DNA of 64,000 bases from DMER64 sp964542305. Lineage in GTDB: Bacteria > Bacteroidota > Bacteroidia > Bacteroidales > UBA932. The DNA lies in the NCBI GenBank assembly GCA_964542305.1, contig CAZITX010000003.1, positions 78,897 through 142,896 on the forward strand. The letters are read 5' to 3'. Each line of letters opens with the position of its first letter. The first letter of the stretch is position 1. This document shows, piece after piece, positions 53,546 to 62,436 of this stretch. Under the pieces are notes generated by a model. It saw only the letters and a list, made by a program, of their open reading frames with translations. It did no database searches and was not told the origin of the DNA. The position numbers were made by a program, and so were the translations under genes.

Positions 53546-55699
53546 ATGAAAACTTATACTACAGAACAACTTCGCAACGTGGTACTGATGGGTAATACCA
53601 AATCCGGAAAGACCACCCTTGCCGAAGCCATGATGATGGAAGGCAAAGTGATTGACCGCCGTGGGACTGTTGAAGCTAAAAACACCGTATGCGACAATAC
53701 GGAAATTGAACAATTGTATCAGAGATCCATTTATCCTACGCTTTTCTATACAGAATACGAGGATCATAAATTGAATTTCATAGATACTCCGGGCTCTGAC
53801 GATTTCATAGGCGGTCTGATATCTGCTTTCAGGGTAGCTGATTCAGGTGTAATGCTTGTTAACGGACAACACGGAGTGGAAGTGGGAACGGAAATTTTCT
53901 CCCGTTATGCCGAAAAGCATAACAAACCCATTTTTCTTGCCGTCAGCCAGCTGGATCATGAAAAAGCCAACTGGGACGCCTGCCTGGACTCATTGCACGA
54001 AGCTTTTGGCAACAAAGTATGTCCCGTTCAGTTCCCCATAGAAGCAGGAGCCGGATTCAATTCCTTTGTTGATGTAGTAAAAATGAAAATGTATCGTTTT
54101 AACGATGCAAACGGAACTCGTGAAGAACTGGATATTCCGGCCGAATACAAAGACAAGGCCGAATCCATGCATTCTGAATTGGCGGAACGCGCTGCCGAAG
54201 CCGACGAGCCGTTGATGGAAAAATTCTTTGAGAATGGAGCCCTGACTCCGGATGAGATCATACAGGGTTTGATCATAGGATTCGGCAAATGCGAGATCAT
54301 GCCGCTTGTAATTGTTTCCGGCAAAAAGGATATTGGAGTGAAACGTTTGATGGAGCTCATTACCCTTATCGCTCCCCATCCGGGATTGACAAGCAGCAAA
54401 ACCGTATCCGGTGAAGAGGTTCCCTGTGACGTAAAAGGTGCCCCTTCCCTGTACATCTACAAAACAACACAGGAACAACACCTGGGCGACGTTGCATTTT
54501 TCCGTGTTATGTCAGGCAAGATCACCGAGTCTCAGGATCTGATCAATGCCAATAATGGCGGCAAGGAAAGGATCTCGGGTCTTTTTGTTGCAGCCGGTAA
54601 AAAACGTGACAAAGTCACTGAACTGGTAGCCGGGGATATGGGTTGTACAGTAAAACTGAAGAGTGCACGTTCCAATCACACACTCAATGGTAACGGAAAA
54701 GATTGGGAATTTGAACCCATCTCATTCCCTCCCGCCAAATTCCGCACAGCCATTAAAGCAAAATCGGAAAAGGATGACGAAAAACTGGGTGAAATTCTGA
54801 ACAAAGCCTCTGCCGAAGATCCCACCATAGGAGTGGAATATTCCAAAGAACTCAAACAAGTTATTGTAAGCGGACAGGGTGAACACCACATCAATACCCT
54901 TAAATGGCACATTAACAATACCCATAAAATGGAAGTGGATCTGATTGCACCCAAGATCCCCTACCGTGAAACAATTACAAAAATGGCTGCGTCAAGCTAC
55001 CGCCACAAAAAACAATCCGGAGGTGCCGGACAGTTTGGAGAAGTACATTTGCTTATTGAACCGTTTGTTGAGGGAGCTCCGGAAAACAACCGGTTTAAAG
55101 TTGAGGGGAAAGAATTGGTCCTCAATATAAAAGGAAGGGAAGATTACGATATGGACTGGGGCGGAAAACTCATCTATTACAACTGTATAGTGGGCGGCTC
55201 CATTGATGGTCGTTTTATGCCTGCCATTCTGAAAGGGATCATGGAAAAAATGGAAGAAGGTCCGCTGACCGGTTCTTATGCCCGTGACATCAAATGTTTT
55301 GTATACGATGGGAAAATGCACCCGGTAGACTCCAACGAGATCTCCTTCAAACTGGCCGGAAGGAACGCCTTTAAAGACGCCTTCAAAAAAGCCGGACCCA
55401 AAATCATGGAACCTGTCTACATGGTGGAAGTCCTTGTCCCTTCGGACTGCATGGGCGATGTTATGAGCGACTTACAAAACCGCCGTGCCCTGATCGAAGG
55501 CATGAGCAGTGAAAAAGGCTTCCAGATCCTGAAAGCCAGGGTTCCCCTTGCCGAGTTGAATAAATATTCCACCACGCTCAGCTCCCTGACTTCCGGTCGT
55601 GCCAGCTTTACCATGAATTTCCTGGAATATGCCCAGGTGCCTTCTGATGTTCAGGACAAACTCCTGAAAGAATACGAAGAGGAAGAAAAAGACGAATAA
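53546..55699 (+). CDS. Elongation factor G paralogue with degenerate GTPase centre (EF-G2-like)
   Basis: 717 residues with all EF-G domains: G domain (about 1-270), domain II, domain III, domain IV with SYRHKKQSGGAGQFGEV, and domain V. The GTPase motifs are altered. G1 is present (GNTKSGKTT, 16-24). Switch II reads DTPGSDDF, so Ser84 replaces the catalytic His of DTPGHVDF. Switch I lacks the RGITI motif (RSIYP instead). The G4 NKxD is SQLD (134-137). Bacteroides thetaiotaomicron has an EF-G2 reported to translocate without GTPase activity and to be induced under carbon starvation; this looks like the same class. It is translated from a 46-base leader and followed by lolD. Confidence 0.88.
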   Translation: MKTYTTEQLRNVVLMGNTKSGKTTLAEAMMMEGKVIDRRGTVEAKNTVCDNTEIEQLYQRSIYPTLFYTEYEDHKLNFIDTPGSDDFIGGLISAFRVADSGVMLVNGQHGVEVGTEIFSRYAEKHNKPIFLAVSQLDHEKANWDACLDSLHEAFGNKVCPVQFPIEAGAGFNSFVDVVKMKMYRFNDANGTREELDIPAEYKDKAESMHSELAERAAEADEPLMEKFFENGALTPDEIIQGLIIGFGKCEIMPLVIVSGKKDIGVKRLMELITLIAPHPGLTSSKTVSGEEVPCDVKGAPSLYIYKTTQEQHLGDVAFFRVMSGKITESQDLINANNGGKERISGLFVAAGKKRDKVTELVAGDMGCTVKLKSARSNHTLNGNGKDWEFEPISFPPAKFRTAIKAKSEKDDEKLGEILNKASAEDPTIGVEYSKELKQVIVSGQGEHHINTLKWHINNTHKMEVDLIAPKIPYRETITKMAASSYRHKKQSGGAGQFGEVHLLIEPFVEGAPENNRFKVEGKELVLNIKGREDYDMDWGGKLIYYNCIVGGSIDGRFMPAILKGIMEKMEEGPLTGSYARDIKCFVYDGKMHPVDSNEISFKLAGRNAFKDAFKKAGPKIMEPVYMVEVLVPSDCMGDVMSDLQNRRALIEGMSSEKGFQILKARVPLAELNKYSTTLSSLTSGRASFTMNFLEYAQVPSDVQDKLLKEYEEEEKDE

Positions 55700-55716
55700 A
55701 CAATTTTCCGCAACAA

Positions 55717-56370
55717 ATGATAAAAGCGGAACATATCACCAAATCTTTCGGCAGTGTGCAAGTTCTCAAGGGTGTTTCCCTGGAAGTTGCACCTGCCGAA
55801 GTGGTTTGTATTACAGGCGCCAGCGGAGCGGGTAAAACTACTTTCCTGCAGGTTCTGGGGACGTTGACACGTCCCGATTCAGGACAAGTATGGATTGGAG
55901 ACACGCCCGTTTGCGAATTGAGAAAAGACAAACTGGCCGATTTTCGCAACAAACACATTGGATTTGTTTTTCAATTCCACCACCTGTTACCCGAATTCAC
56001 CGCCCTGGAAAACGTATGTATTCCGGGTTTTATAGCCGGGGATCCTGTAAGAGGGGTGCGCAAAAGAGCTGCTGAACTGTTGGAATTCCTGGGCCTGGAA
56101 CACCGCAGGGAACATAAACCCGCAGAATTGAGCGGAGGTGAACAGCAACGCGTAGCTGTAGCACGCGCATTGGTCAACCACCCCAAAGTGATCCTGGCCG
56201 ACGAGCCTTCGGGGAATCTGGATTCCCATAACAAGGAAGAACTTCATAAATTATTTTTCCGGTTGCGCGACACCTATGGTCAAACCATAATTATGGTAAC
56301 TCACGATCAGTCATTGGCCGGCATGAGTGACCGCAGCCTGACCATGCGTGACGGACTTTTTTTACCGTAG
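55717..56370 (+). CDS. lolD: LolD-like ABC transporter ATPase
   Basis: 217 residues with Walker A GASGAGKTT (near 36-44), Q-loop FQFHHLLPEFTALEN, signature LSGGEQQRVAVARAL, Walker B VILADEPSGNLD and switch His in VTHD. The HHLLPEFTALEN segment is typical of LolD, which powers release of lipoproteins from the inner membrane with LolC/E. No permease is adjacent; the MacB-type permease at 35843 is distant. It overlaps the next gene by 23 bases and starts 17 bases after the EF-G paralogue. Confidence 0.88.
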   Translation: MIKAEHITKSFGSVQVLKGVSLEVAPAEVVCITGASGAGKTTFLQVLGTLTRPDSGQVWIGDTPVCELRKDKLADFRNKHIGFVFQFHHLLPEFTALENVCIPGFIAGDPVRGVRKRAAELLEFLGLEHRREHKPAELSGGEQQRVAVARALVNHPKVILADEPSGNLDSHNKEELHKLFFRLRDTYGQTIIMVTHDQSLAGMSDRSLTMRDGLFLP

Positions 56371-57094
56371 CGTGGAACCTTTCCGTTTTAAACAGTTTTC
56401 CGTTCATCACGAACGTTCTTCTATGCACGTCAATACCGACAGTGTCATGCTGGGCGCGTGGGCAAAGAAGAATGTGAGGGAGCCTTCCCGGATACTGGAT
56501 ATTGGTACCGGATGCGGCATACTGGCCTTGATGATGGCACAGCGTTTTCGGGAAGCTGTCATTGATGCTGTTGATATAGATGACGAATCGGTCGCAGAAG
56601 CCGCAGAAAATGCAACCCGTTCAACCTGGGCCGGCAGAATAAACGTTTCCCGGTGTGATTTTAGCACTTTTATACCATCTGCCCCATATGATCTGATAAT
56701 TAGCAATCCCCCGTATTTTTCCCAATCTATGTTGCCTGAAAACAAGCGCCGTGCCCTGGCTCGTCACAGCCACCCGGACAGCCTGTCTTTGAAAATGTTG
56801 GTAAAAGGCGTTTCCGGTATCCTTTCTCCACAGGGTGTATTTGCTGTAATACTGCCGGAAGACGGCGCAACTCTGCTTCTGAAAGAAGCTCTTTCTTTGG
56901 GAAGACCTATGTTTCCGCACAGAATAACACGTGTATTTACACGGCCCGGCAAACCGGTCGTTAGAGTTTTGTTACAAACAGGATATAAGGAAATCCTCCC
57001 GGTCCGGGAGGATTTGATAATTTACGAAAGCAACGGAAACCAATTCAGTGTGCAATACGTGCAACTGGTAAAGGATTTTTATTTGTGGGCGTAA
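56348..57094 (+). CDS. trmN6: tRNA1(Val) (adenine(37)-N6)-methyltransferase
   Basis: A 248-residue SAM-dependent methyltransferase of the YfiC family. It has FKQFSVHHERSSMHVNTDSVMLGAW near the N-terminus, the SAM-binding DIGTGCGILALMMAQR, DIDDES and the catalytic NPPYF motif. It would methylate A37 of tRNA1-Val. Start ATG 56348 lies inside lolD (23-base overlap). Symbol by family; the exact substrate is inferred. Confidence 0.88.
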   Translation: MTDFFYRSVEPFRFKQFSVHHERSSMHVNTDSVMLGAWAKKNVREPSRILDIGTGCGILALMMAQRFREAVIDAVDIDDESVAEAAENATRSTWAGRINVSRCDFSTFIPSAPYDLIISNPPYFSQSMLPENKRRALARHSHPDSLSLKMLVKGVSGILSPQGVFAVILPEDGATLLLKEALSLGRPMFPHRITRVFTRPGKPVVRVLLQTGYKEILPVREDLIIYESNGNQFSVQYVQLVKDFYLWA

Positions 57095-57101
57095 AGAACG
57101 C

Positions 57102-57716
57102 TTACCTGTTTTTTTGCTCCAGCTTATTGTCTATGTAGTCCCGGAACAGTTTGTTGCTAAAACGTTCTTCAGCCAAGTAAAGACGAGCCACCTGTTCGGC
57201 GGTCAACACCTTCAGGAACTTCTGATGGTATTCACTGCGTAAACGGGTTTCTTTTTCAAAAGTCAGGATATACGATTCCAGCAATTTGTCAATGGGCGGA
57301 GGAGGTCCTTTTGGGTGTTCTTCCAGGAAAACAGGTTGAGCGGGTGCACGATGGTCTCCGGTCTTGCTGCGGCCCTGCGATACGCCGGCAGGTTCGGTGC
57401 CTTTACCGGAATTATTGTAATTGAATGGTTCCAGCAAACGGTACATTTCTGCTTTTGACCGGCCACGCTCGTGTCCTACCTCCATTACTTTTTGTTCCAA
57501 TTCGTTGTAAAGCGGCCAGAATTTTTCGGCATCTCCTGCCGTAAGACCTACTTCCTGTGTAATAAAAGCGACCTTCTGGGCCCTGATGGCTTCCCTTTCG
57601 GCCCTGCGTTCCTGGTCGGTTTTATGAGGACGCGCATCCTGGGCCATAGTCCACAATGGCAGAAAGCTCAACAAAATAACTAGTAAACAACGGTTCATGG
57701 CAAATGATTTATTCAT
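57102..57716 (-). CDS. Secreted Spy/CpxP-like helical protein
   Basis: 204 residues with a signal peptide ending near TMAQ; the ATG at 57698 (MNRCLLVILL) is a good alternative start six codons in. The mature protein is highly charged and helical (TDQERRAEREAIRAQKV) with two LTxxQ-like segments, LTAGDAEKFWPLYNELEQ and LTAEQVARLYLAEERF, separated by a Pro/Gly-rich stretch. This resembles periplasmic stress proteins often encoded after a sigma/anti-sigma pair in Bacteroidota. The start overlaps the anti-sigma-like gene by 8 bases. It is likely a target of, or sensor for, that sigma factor. Confidence 0.75.
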   Translation of the reverse strand: MNKSFAMNRCLLVILLSFLPLWTMAQDARPHKTDQERRAEREAIRAQKVAFITQEVGLTAGDAEKFWPLYNELEQKVMEVGHERGRSKAEMYRLLEPFNYNNSGKGTEPAGVSQGRSKTGDHRAPAQPVFLEEHPKGPPPPIDKLLESYILTFEKETRLRSEYHQKFLKVLTAEQVARLYLAEERFSNKLFRDYIDNKLEQKNR

Positions 57717-58239
57717 TCTCTGTGTTTAATGCTAAATTAACCGGATCAAAACCCGGGTAATCCATATAATCGATCAGGTCTTCAATGTCCGGATCGATAA
57801 TGGTAGTCGTCTGGTTTTCTTCATAAAGATCATCCAGGATCAGATTGGACACCTTTCTGTGATCCAGACCAAGGTTGGACCACTCACTTAAAACGGAAAG
57901 TTCTTCGGTTTGCATTTGTTGTGTTTCGTTCCTGCCGGTTATCAACAGGAGTAAATAGCCAATACCAAAGAGCAGTATAAAAGCAGCGGCAAGTTGCAGT
58001 TGGGGACGGAGCAAACGAATGAAACGCCGGCCCTTTCCGTTTCCGGACAGTTCCCGATCCGGCAACGCCCCCTGATCCGACCATGCCCCCTGATCCGACC
58101 ATGCCCCCTGATCCGGCAACGTCCCCTGATCCGGCAATTCACCGCTAGCCCAACGGGCTTCCACCTGTTGGAAATAACCGGCGGGAACCTTAAACGGGTT
58201 CTCTTTCAGATGAGGATCATATAACGTTTTTTCGCTCAT
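57709..58239 (-). CDS. Single-pass membrane protein, probable anti-sigma factor
   Basis: 176 residues from ATG 58239 (an ATG at 58269 would add ten). It starts with the LKENPFKVPAGYFQQVEAR segment seen in small Bacteroidota proteins encoded after ECF sigma genes, then a low-complexity linker with four 6-residue repeats of the type xxDQGx, one transmembrane helix (about 81-101, LAAAFILLFGIGYLLLLI) and an acidic periplasmic tail. Place and topology fit an anti-sigma factor, although no zinc-binding anti-sigma motif is visible. It lies between the sigma gene and the Spy-like gene. Confidence 0.7.
   Translation of the reverse strand: MSEKTLYDPHLKENPFKVPAGYFQQVEARWASGELPDQGTLPDQGAWSDQGAWSDQGALPDRELSGNGKGRRFIRLLRPQLQLAAAFILLFGIGYLLLLITGRNETQQMQTEELSVLSEWSNLGLDHRKVSNLILDDLYEENQTTTIIDPDIEDLIDYMDYPGFDPVNLALNTENE
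58061..58132. repeat. In-frame tandem repeat, 4 x 18 bp
   Basis: Four contiguous 18-bp units at 58061-58078, 58079-58096, 58097-58114 and 58115-58132. Units 2 and 3 are identical; units 1 and 4 differ from them at a few bases. Each encodes six residues (LPDQGA or WSDQGA) in the linker before the transmembrane helix of the anti-sigma-like protein. Confidence 0.92.
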
Positions 58240-58274
58240 ATTATATGTGTTAGATGTTGCCCGGTTCAAAAGGT

Positions 58275-58808
58275 TTAAAGTAGCAGTTCTTTAAGCATTT
58301 CCTGTATTTTGGAAGCGGCATGATGGTAAGAGGCTTTCAAAGCACCTTGTGAAGTCCCCAGAATACGGGACATGTCTTCGTATTTGATCTCGTCAAAGTA
58401 CCTCATGTTAAATACCAGGCGTTGTTTGGGAGGCAGACTCAGGATGGCTTTCTGCAAAGCTTTTTGCATATCGTCCCCGTTGAAAAGCTGAGGGTCTGCA
58501 TCCAACCGGTCTTCCATCGGAATCTGTTGAAGGGATTTGCTTTTTTTCAGGAAAGTCAGGACTTCGTTGGTAGCAATGCGGTACAACCATGTATACAATT
58601 GCGATTGCCAACGGAAAGACGGCAATCCGGTCCATGCTTTTAACAAGGTGTTTTGCAGGATGTCATCCGCATCATCATGAAGGAGAACCATTTTACGGAT
58701 ATGCCAATACAACCGCTGACTGTACAAATGTACAATCTCGCTGAAAGCGCGTTCGTATTGTCCGCTTTCACACCATGACTGTAAATCTTTATCTGAGTCT
58801 GAGTTCAC
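58275..58808 (-). CDS. ECF RNA polymerase sigma factor
   Basis: 177 residues. Region 2 covers about 20-90 (DDADDILQNTLLKAW and LYTWLYRIATNEVLTFLKK) and region 4 covers about 115-170 (LPPKQRLVFNMRYFDEIKYEDMSRILG and GALKASYHHAASKI). This is a typical ECF sigma of the phylum. Its ATG overlaps the transketolase C-subunit gene by 20 bases, so it is coupled to carbon-metabolism genes, and the anti-sigma-like and Spy-like genes follow. Probably answers to envelope state. Confidence 0.92.
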   Translation of the reverse strand: MNSDSDKDLQSWCESGQYERAFSEIVHLYSQRLYWHIRKMVLLHDDADDILQNTLLKAWTGLPSFRWQSQLYTWLYRIATNEVLTFLKKSKSLQQIPMEDRLDADPQLFNGDDMQKALQKAILSLPPKQRLVFNMRYFDEIKYEDMSRILGTSQGALKASYHHAASKIQEMLKELLL

Positions 58809-59736
58809 TTGCTTTTGCTACAATACCGGCGGCATTGAGCCCGTAAAGGTCCATCAGTTCACGGGGTGTTCCGCTTTGTCCGAACCCTTCTTCCATGGCG
58901 ACCATGCGCATGGGTACGGGATTGTGACGAGCCAGCAGGCCGGCCACGGCTTCTCCCAGACCTCCTGTAACCAGGTGCTCTTCCGCTGTGACAACGGCAC
59001 CTGTTTTCCTGGCGGATTCAATAATTGCCTTTTCATCCAGGGGGCTGATGGTGTGGATGTTTATCAACTCGGCCCGGATTCCTTTTTGGGCCAGGATTTT
59101 CAGGGCTTCAAGGGCTTCCCATACAAGATGACCGGTAGCCAGGATGGTCAAATCTTCACCGGGTTGGATCATCCAGGCTTTTCCAATTTCAAAAGGTCCG
59201 TCAACGGGCGTGAAATTGGGTACGGAGGGTCTACCAAAACGCAGGTACAGGGGGCCTTCCCAGCGGGCTGCAGCCAGGGTGGCCAACCGCGTCTGGTTGT
59301 AGTCGCATGGATTGACAACGGCCATATGGGGGAGCGCCCGGGCAAGGGCTATGTCTTCCATGGTCTGGTGGGTGGCTCCGTCTTCTCCCAGGGTGATACC
59401 TGCGTGGGAGGCGGCAATTTTAACGTTGGCCTGCGAATAACAGACGGACTGCCGCAACTGATCGTATACGCGGCCGGTGGCAAACTCGGCAAATGTTCCC
59501 GCAAAGGGGATTCTTCCCGTGACGGCCAGGCCGGCCGCTACGCCCATCATGTTGGCCTCGGCGATCCCGGTTTGAAAAAAGCGGTCCGGGAAAGACTCGG
59601 CAAATTTTTCCATTTTCAGGGAACCGATCAGATCGGCGCACAAAGCAACCACGTTCGGGTTGATTGTTCCCAGTTCATACAGACCGGCACCAAAGCCGGA
59701 GCGGGTATCTTTATTTCCAGTATTTGTCATAGTCAT
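58789..59736 (-). CDS. Transketolase, C-terminal subunit
   Basis: 315 residues, equal to the pyrimidine-binding and C-terminal domains of transketolase. Visible are AALCADLIGS-like opening (VVALCADLIGS), FFQTGIAEANMMGVAAGLA with the catalytic Glu that activates TPP, GRVYDQLRQSV, and the C-terminal EEHLVTGGLGEAVAGLL. The N-terminal half is encoded by the gene 8 bases upstream. Together they would form a two-protein transketolase of the pentose phosphate pathway. Confidence 0.92.
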   Translation of the reverse strand: MTMTNTGNKDTRSGFGAGLYELGTINPNVVALCADLIGSLKMEKFAESFPDRFFQTGIAEANMMGVAAGLAVTGRIPFAGTFAEFATGRVYDQLRQSVCYSQANVKIAASHAGITLGEDGATHQTMEDIALARALPHMAVVNPCDYNQTRLATLAAARWEGPLYLRFGRPSVPNFTPVDGPFEIGKAWMIQPGEDLTILATGHLVWEALEALKILAQKGIRAELINIHTISPLDEKAIIESARKTGAVVTAEEHLVTGGLGEAVAGLLARHNPVPMRMVAMEEGFGQSGTPRELMDLYGLNAAGIVAKASELRLR

Positions 59737-59744
59737 TCAGTGCG

Positions 59745-60590
59745 TTAAAAATCTCCCAGAGTTTCCTTTAATTGAGCCAGTGCCAGGGCTTCCTGCTCGG
59801 CCGAAGGGGCTTTCCCGTGCCATTTATGTGATCCGGTCATAAAATCCACGCCCTGTCCCATATTGGTGTGCATCAGGATCATAACCGGTTTGTCGCCGGC
59901 CTCTGCTGCCATTCGGTAGGCTTTGCGGATATCATCCGGGTTGTGGCCGTCACATTCCAAAACGCGCCATCCAAAGGCGGTCCATTTGGCATTCAAATCT
60001 CCAACACCGCCGATCTCGTCCACAGGACCGTCAATTTGTTGCCCGTTCCAGTCGGTTATGGCTGTCAGGTTGGATATCTTGTGGTGGGCAGCAAACATAG
60101 CAGCTTCCCATACCTGGCCTTCTTCGCTCTCGCCGTCTCCCATCAAAACATATACCCGGTGGGGATCACCGGCCAGACGTTTACTTAAAGCGGCACCGCA
60201 TGCAATGGAAAGTCCCTGTCCCAGGGATCCGCTGGCTACGTGAACTCCGGGCAATCCGTTTTCCACGCTGGGATGGCCCTGCAATCTTGAGCCGAGTTGA
60301 CGGAATGAGGCCAATTCTTTGACCGGAAAATAACCCATACGGGCCAGAAGGCTGTAATACAACGGCGAAATGTGCCCGATGGAAAGGAAGAACATATCCG
60401 TGTTTTGGCCGTCGCGACGCCATTGAGCCGGATCCTGGTCCAGAAACTCGGCAAACAAAACGGTAAGAAAATCGGTACTCCCCAGGGAACCTCCCGGGTG
60501 ACCGCTTTTGGCCGCGGTGACCATACGAACGATATCCCGGCGAATCTGAGATGTAAGGTCCGGGATGGAATGGGGTGTTTTTGGATTCAT
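59745..60590 (-). CDS. Transketolase, N-terminal subunit
   Basis: 281 residues from ATG 60590; the longer frame to 60674 runs through the promoter and lepA start and is rejected. This is the TPP-pyrophosphate-binding half: AAKSGHPGGSLGSTDF, IGHISPLYYSLLA, GSLGQGLSIACGAA and the thiamine motif GDGESEEGQVWEA ending in DWN. It pairs with the downstream subunit. First gene of a five-gene unit ending with the Spy-like gene. Confidence 0.92.
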   Translation of the reverse strand: MNPKTPHSIPDLTSQIRRDIVRMVTAAKSGHPGGSLGSTDFLTVLFAEFLDQDPAQWRRDGQNTDMFFLSIGHISPLYYSLLARMGYFPVKELASFRQLGSRLQGHPSVENGLPGVHVASGSLGQGLSIACGAALSKRLAGDPHRVYVLMGDGESEEGQVWEAAMFAAHHKISNLTAITDWNGQQIDGPVDEIGGVGDLNAKWTAFGWRVLECDGHNPDDIRKAYRMAAEAGDKPVMILMHTNMGQGVDFMTGSHKWHGKAPSAEQEALALAQLKETLGDF

Positions 60591-60613
60591 GCTGTCTCTG
60601 CTTTGATTTCCTG

Positions 60614-60640
60614 CAAAGATAAAAATAATAATTACCTTTG
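60614..60640. promoter_or_regulatory. Divergent promoter pair for transketolase operon and lepA
   Basis: Minus-strand TATCTTTG at 60621-60614 lies 23 bases before the transketolase ATG; plus-strand TACCTTTG at 60633-60640 ends 8 bases before the lepA ATG. Here 11 bp, not 13, separate the octamers. Confidence 0.58.
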
Positions 60641-60648
60641 CGCCACTT

Positions 60649-62436
60649 ATGAAGAACATCAGAAATTTCTGCATAATTGCCCATATAGATCACGGGAAAA
60701 GCACACTGGCGGACCGTCTTCTGGAGCTTACCCATACCGTGGAGCAAAGGGATATGGAAGCCCAGGTTCTGGACAATATGGATCTGGAACGGGAGAAGGG
60801 AATTACCATAAAATCCCACGCGATCCAGCTGGACTATGTCTCCGGGGGTGAGAACTATGTGTTGAACCTGTTGGACACCCCGGGACACGTGGATTTTTCT
60901 TACGAAGTATCCCGGGCTATAGCTTCTTGTGAAGGGGCCTTACTGGTGGTGGATGCCACACAGGGTGTGCAGGCGCAGACCATTTCCAATTTATACCTGG
61001 CCATTTCCCATAACCTGGAGATCATCCCGGTCATTAATAAAATTGACATGGATTCGGCCATGGTCGAAACGGTACGGGATCAGGTGGTGGAACTGCTGGG
61101 ATGCCGGCCGGAAGAAGTGCTGTGTACCAGCGCAAGGACAGGGGAAGGTGTTCCGGAGGTGCTGGAAGCCATTGTCGAGCGAATTCCTGCACCGGTAGGG
61201 GATCCCCAGGCGCCGTTACAGGCACTGATCTTTGACTCGGTCTTTAATCCTTTTCGGGGGATCATTGCCTATTTCCGGGTGATGAACGGTTCTGTGGCGC
61301 AAGGAGAAAAAGTAAAATTTTTCAATACCGGGAAAGTGTACGAAGCGGATGAAGTAGGAATCCTGAAAATGAAAATGATACCGCGTAAAGAGATCAAAAC
61401 AGGGGATGTGGGTTATATCATATCGGGAATAAAAACTGTGTCCGAAGTTAAAGTGGGGGATACCCTTACTCAGGTAGCCCGGCCTTGTAAACAGGCCATC
61501 GCGGGATTTGAAGAAGTAAAACCCATGGTATTTGCCGGTTTGTATCCCGTGGATACAGACGGTTACGAAGACCTGCGCACTGCATTGGAAAAGTTGCAAC
61601 TCAACGATGCTTCTTTGACGTTTGAACCGGAATCTTCGCTTGCCCTTGGATTTGGTTTTCGTTGCGGATTCCTGGGATTGTTGCACATGGAAATAGTACA
61701 GGAAAGGTTGTTCCGGGAGTTTGATTGTGATGTGGTCACTACCGTTCCCAACGTTTCCTATATAGTATACACAACCAAAGGAGAGAAAATTGATGTACAC
61801 AACCCGTCGGGTCTGCCTCCATCCACATTGATAGACTCCATTGAAGAACCTTATATTCGTGCTCAGGTGATCTCCAAAGCTGAATATTTCGGAGTCATCA
61901 TGAAATTGTGTCTTGACAAAAGAGGCGTGTTGAGCAATCAGCATTACCTGACCTCGGACCGGGTAGAATTGACTTTTAAAATGCCGCTCTCAGAGATCGT
62001 CTTTGATTTCTACGACAAACTAAAAAGCGTCTCCCGCGGGTATGCTTCATTTGACTACCACATCACCGGGTATGAAAAAGCCGATCTGGTAAAACTGGAC
62101 ATTCTGCTGAACAGCGAACCCGTAGACGCTCTTTCCAGCCTGATCCATCGCGGACACTCCTATACCTTTGGCCGGAAAATGTGTGAGAAACTCAAAGAAC
62201 TCATACCGCGCCAGCAATTTGATATAGCCATCCAGGCCGCTATTGGCGCCAAAATCATCGCCCGCGAAACCGTCAAAGCCGTACGCAAAGACGTCACCGC
62301 CAAATGTTACGGGGGAGACATCACCCGCAAACGCAAACTCCTGGAAAAACAGAAAAAAGGCAAACGCCGCATGCGCCAAATCGGAAATGTGGAAGTTCCC
62401 CAATCCGCCTTTATGGCGGTCCTGAAGCTGGACTGA
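60649..62436 (+). CDS. lepA: Elongation factor 4 (LepA)
   Basis: LepA is a ribosome-associated GTPase involved in back-translocation or 30S biogenesis. The 595-residue protein has intact GTPase motifs: AHIDHGKST (G1), DTPGHVDF with the catalytic His, and NKIDMDSA (G4). Domains II, III and V are followed by the LepA-specific C-terminal domain with RKRKLLEKQKKGKRRMRQIG. It serves as a useful contrast to the altered EF-G paralogue at 53546. Its stop codon lies inside the first partial copy of the 54-bp repeat that follows. Confidence 0.97.
   Translation: MKNIRNFCIIAHIDHGKSTLADRLLELTHTVEQRDMEAQVLDNMDLEREKGITIKSHAIQLDYVSGGENYVLNLLDTPGHVDFSYEVSRAIASCEGALLVVDATQGVQAQTISNLYLAISHNLEIIPVINKIDMDSAMVETVRDQVVELLGCRPEEVLCTSARTGEGVPEVLEAIVERIPAPVGDPQAPLQALIFDSVFNPFRGIIAYFRVMNGSVAQGEKVKFFNTGKVYEADEVGILKMKMIPRKEIKTGDVGYIISGIKTVSEVKVGDTLTQVARPCKQAIAGFEEVKPMVFAGLYPVDTDGYEDLRTALEKLQLNDASLTFEPESSLALGFGFRCGFLGLLHMEIVQERLFREFDCDVVTTVPNVSYIVYTTKGEKIDVHNPSGLPPSTLIDSIEEPYIRAQVISKAEYFGVIMKLCLDKRGVLSNQHYLTSDRVELTFKMPLSEIVFDFYDKLKSVSRGYASFDYHITGYEKADLVKLDILLNSEPVDALSSLIHRGHSYTFGRKMCEKLKELIPRQQFDIAIQAAIGAKIIARETVKAVRKDVTAKCYGGDITRKRKLLEKQKKGKRRMRQIGNVEVPQSAFMAVLKLD

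Noticed and set aside
58876..59748. Antisense frame of 290 codons opposite the transketolase C-subunit
   Set aside because: Gly-rich composition mirrors the transketolase codons. No motif or promoter is present, and the sense gene is certain.
61216..61944. Antisense frame of 242 codons opposite lepA
   Set aside because: It is a shadow of lepA with low-complexity Phe/Tyr/His composition.
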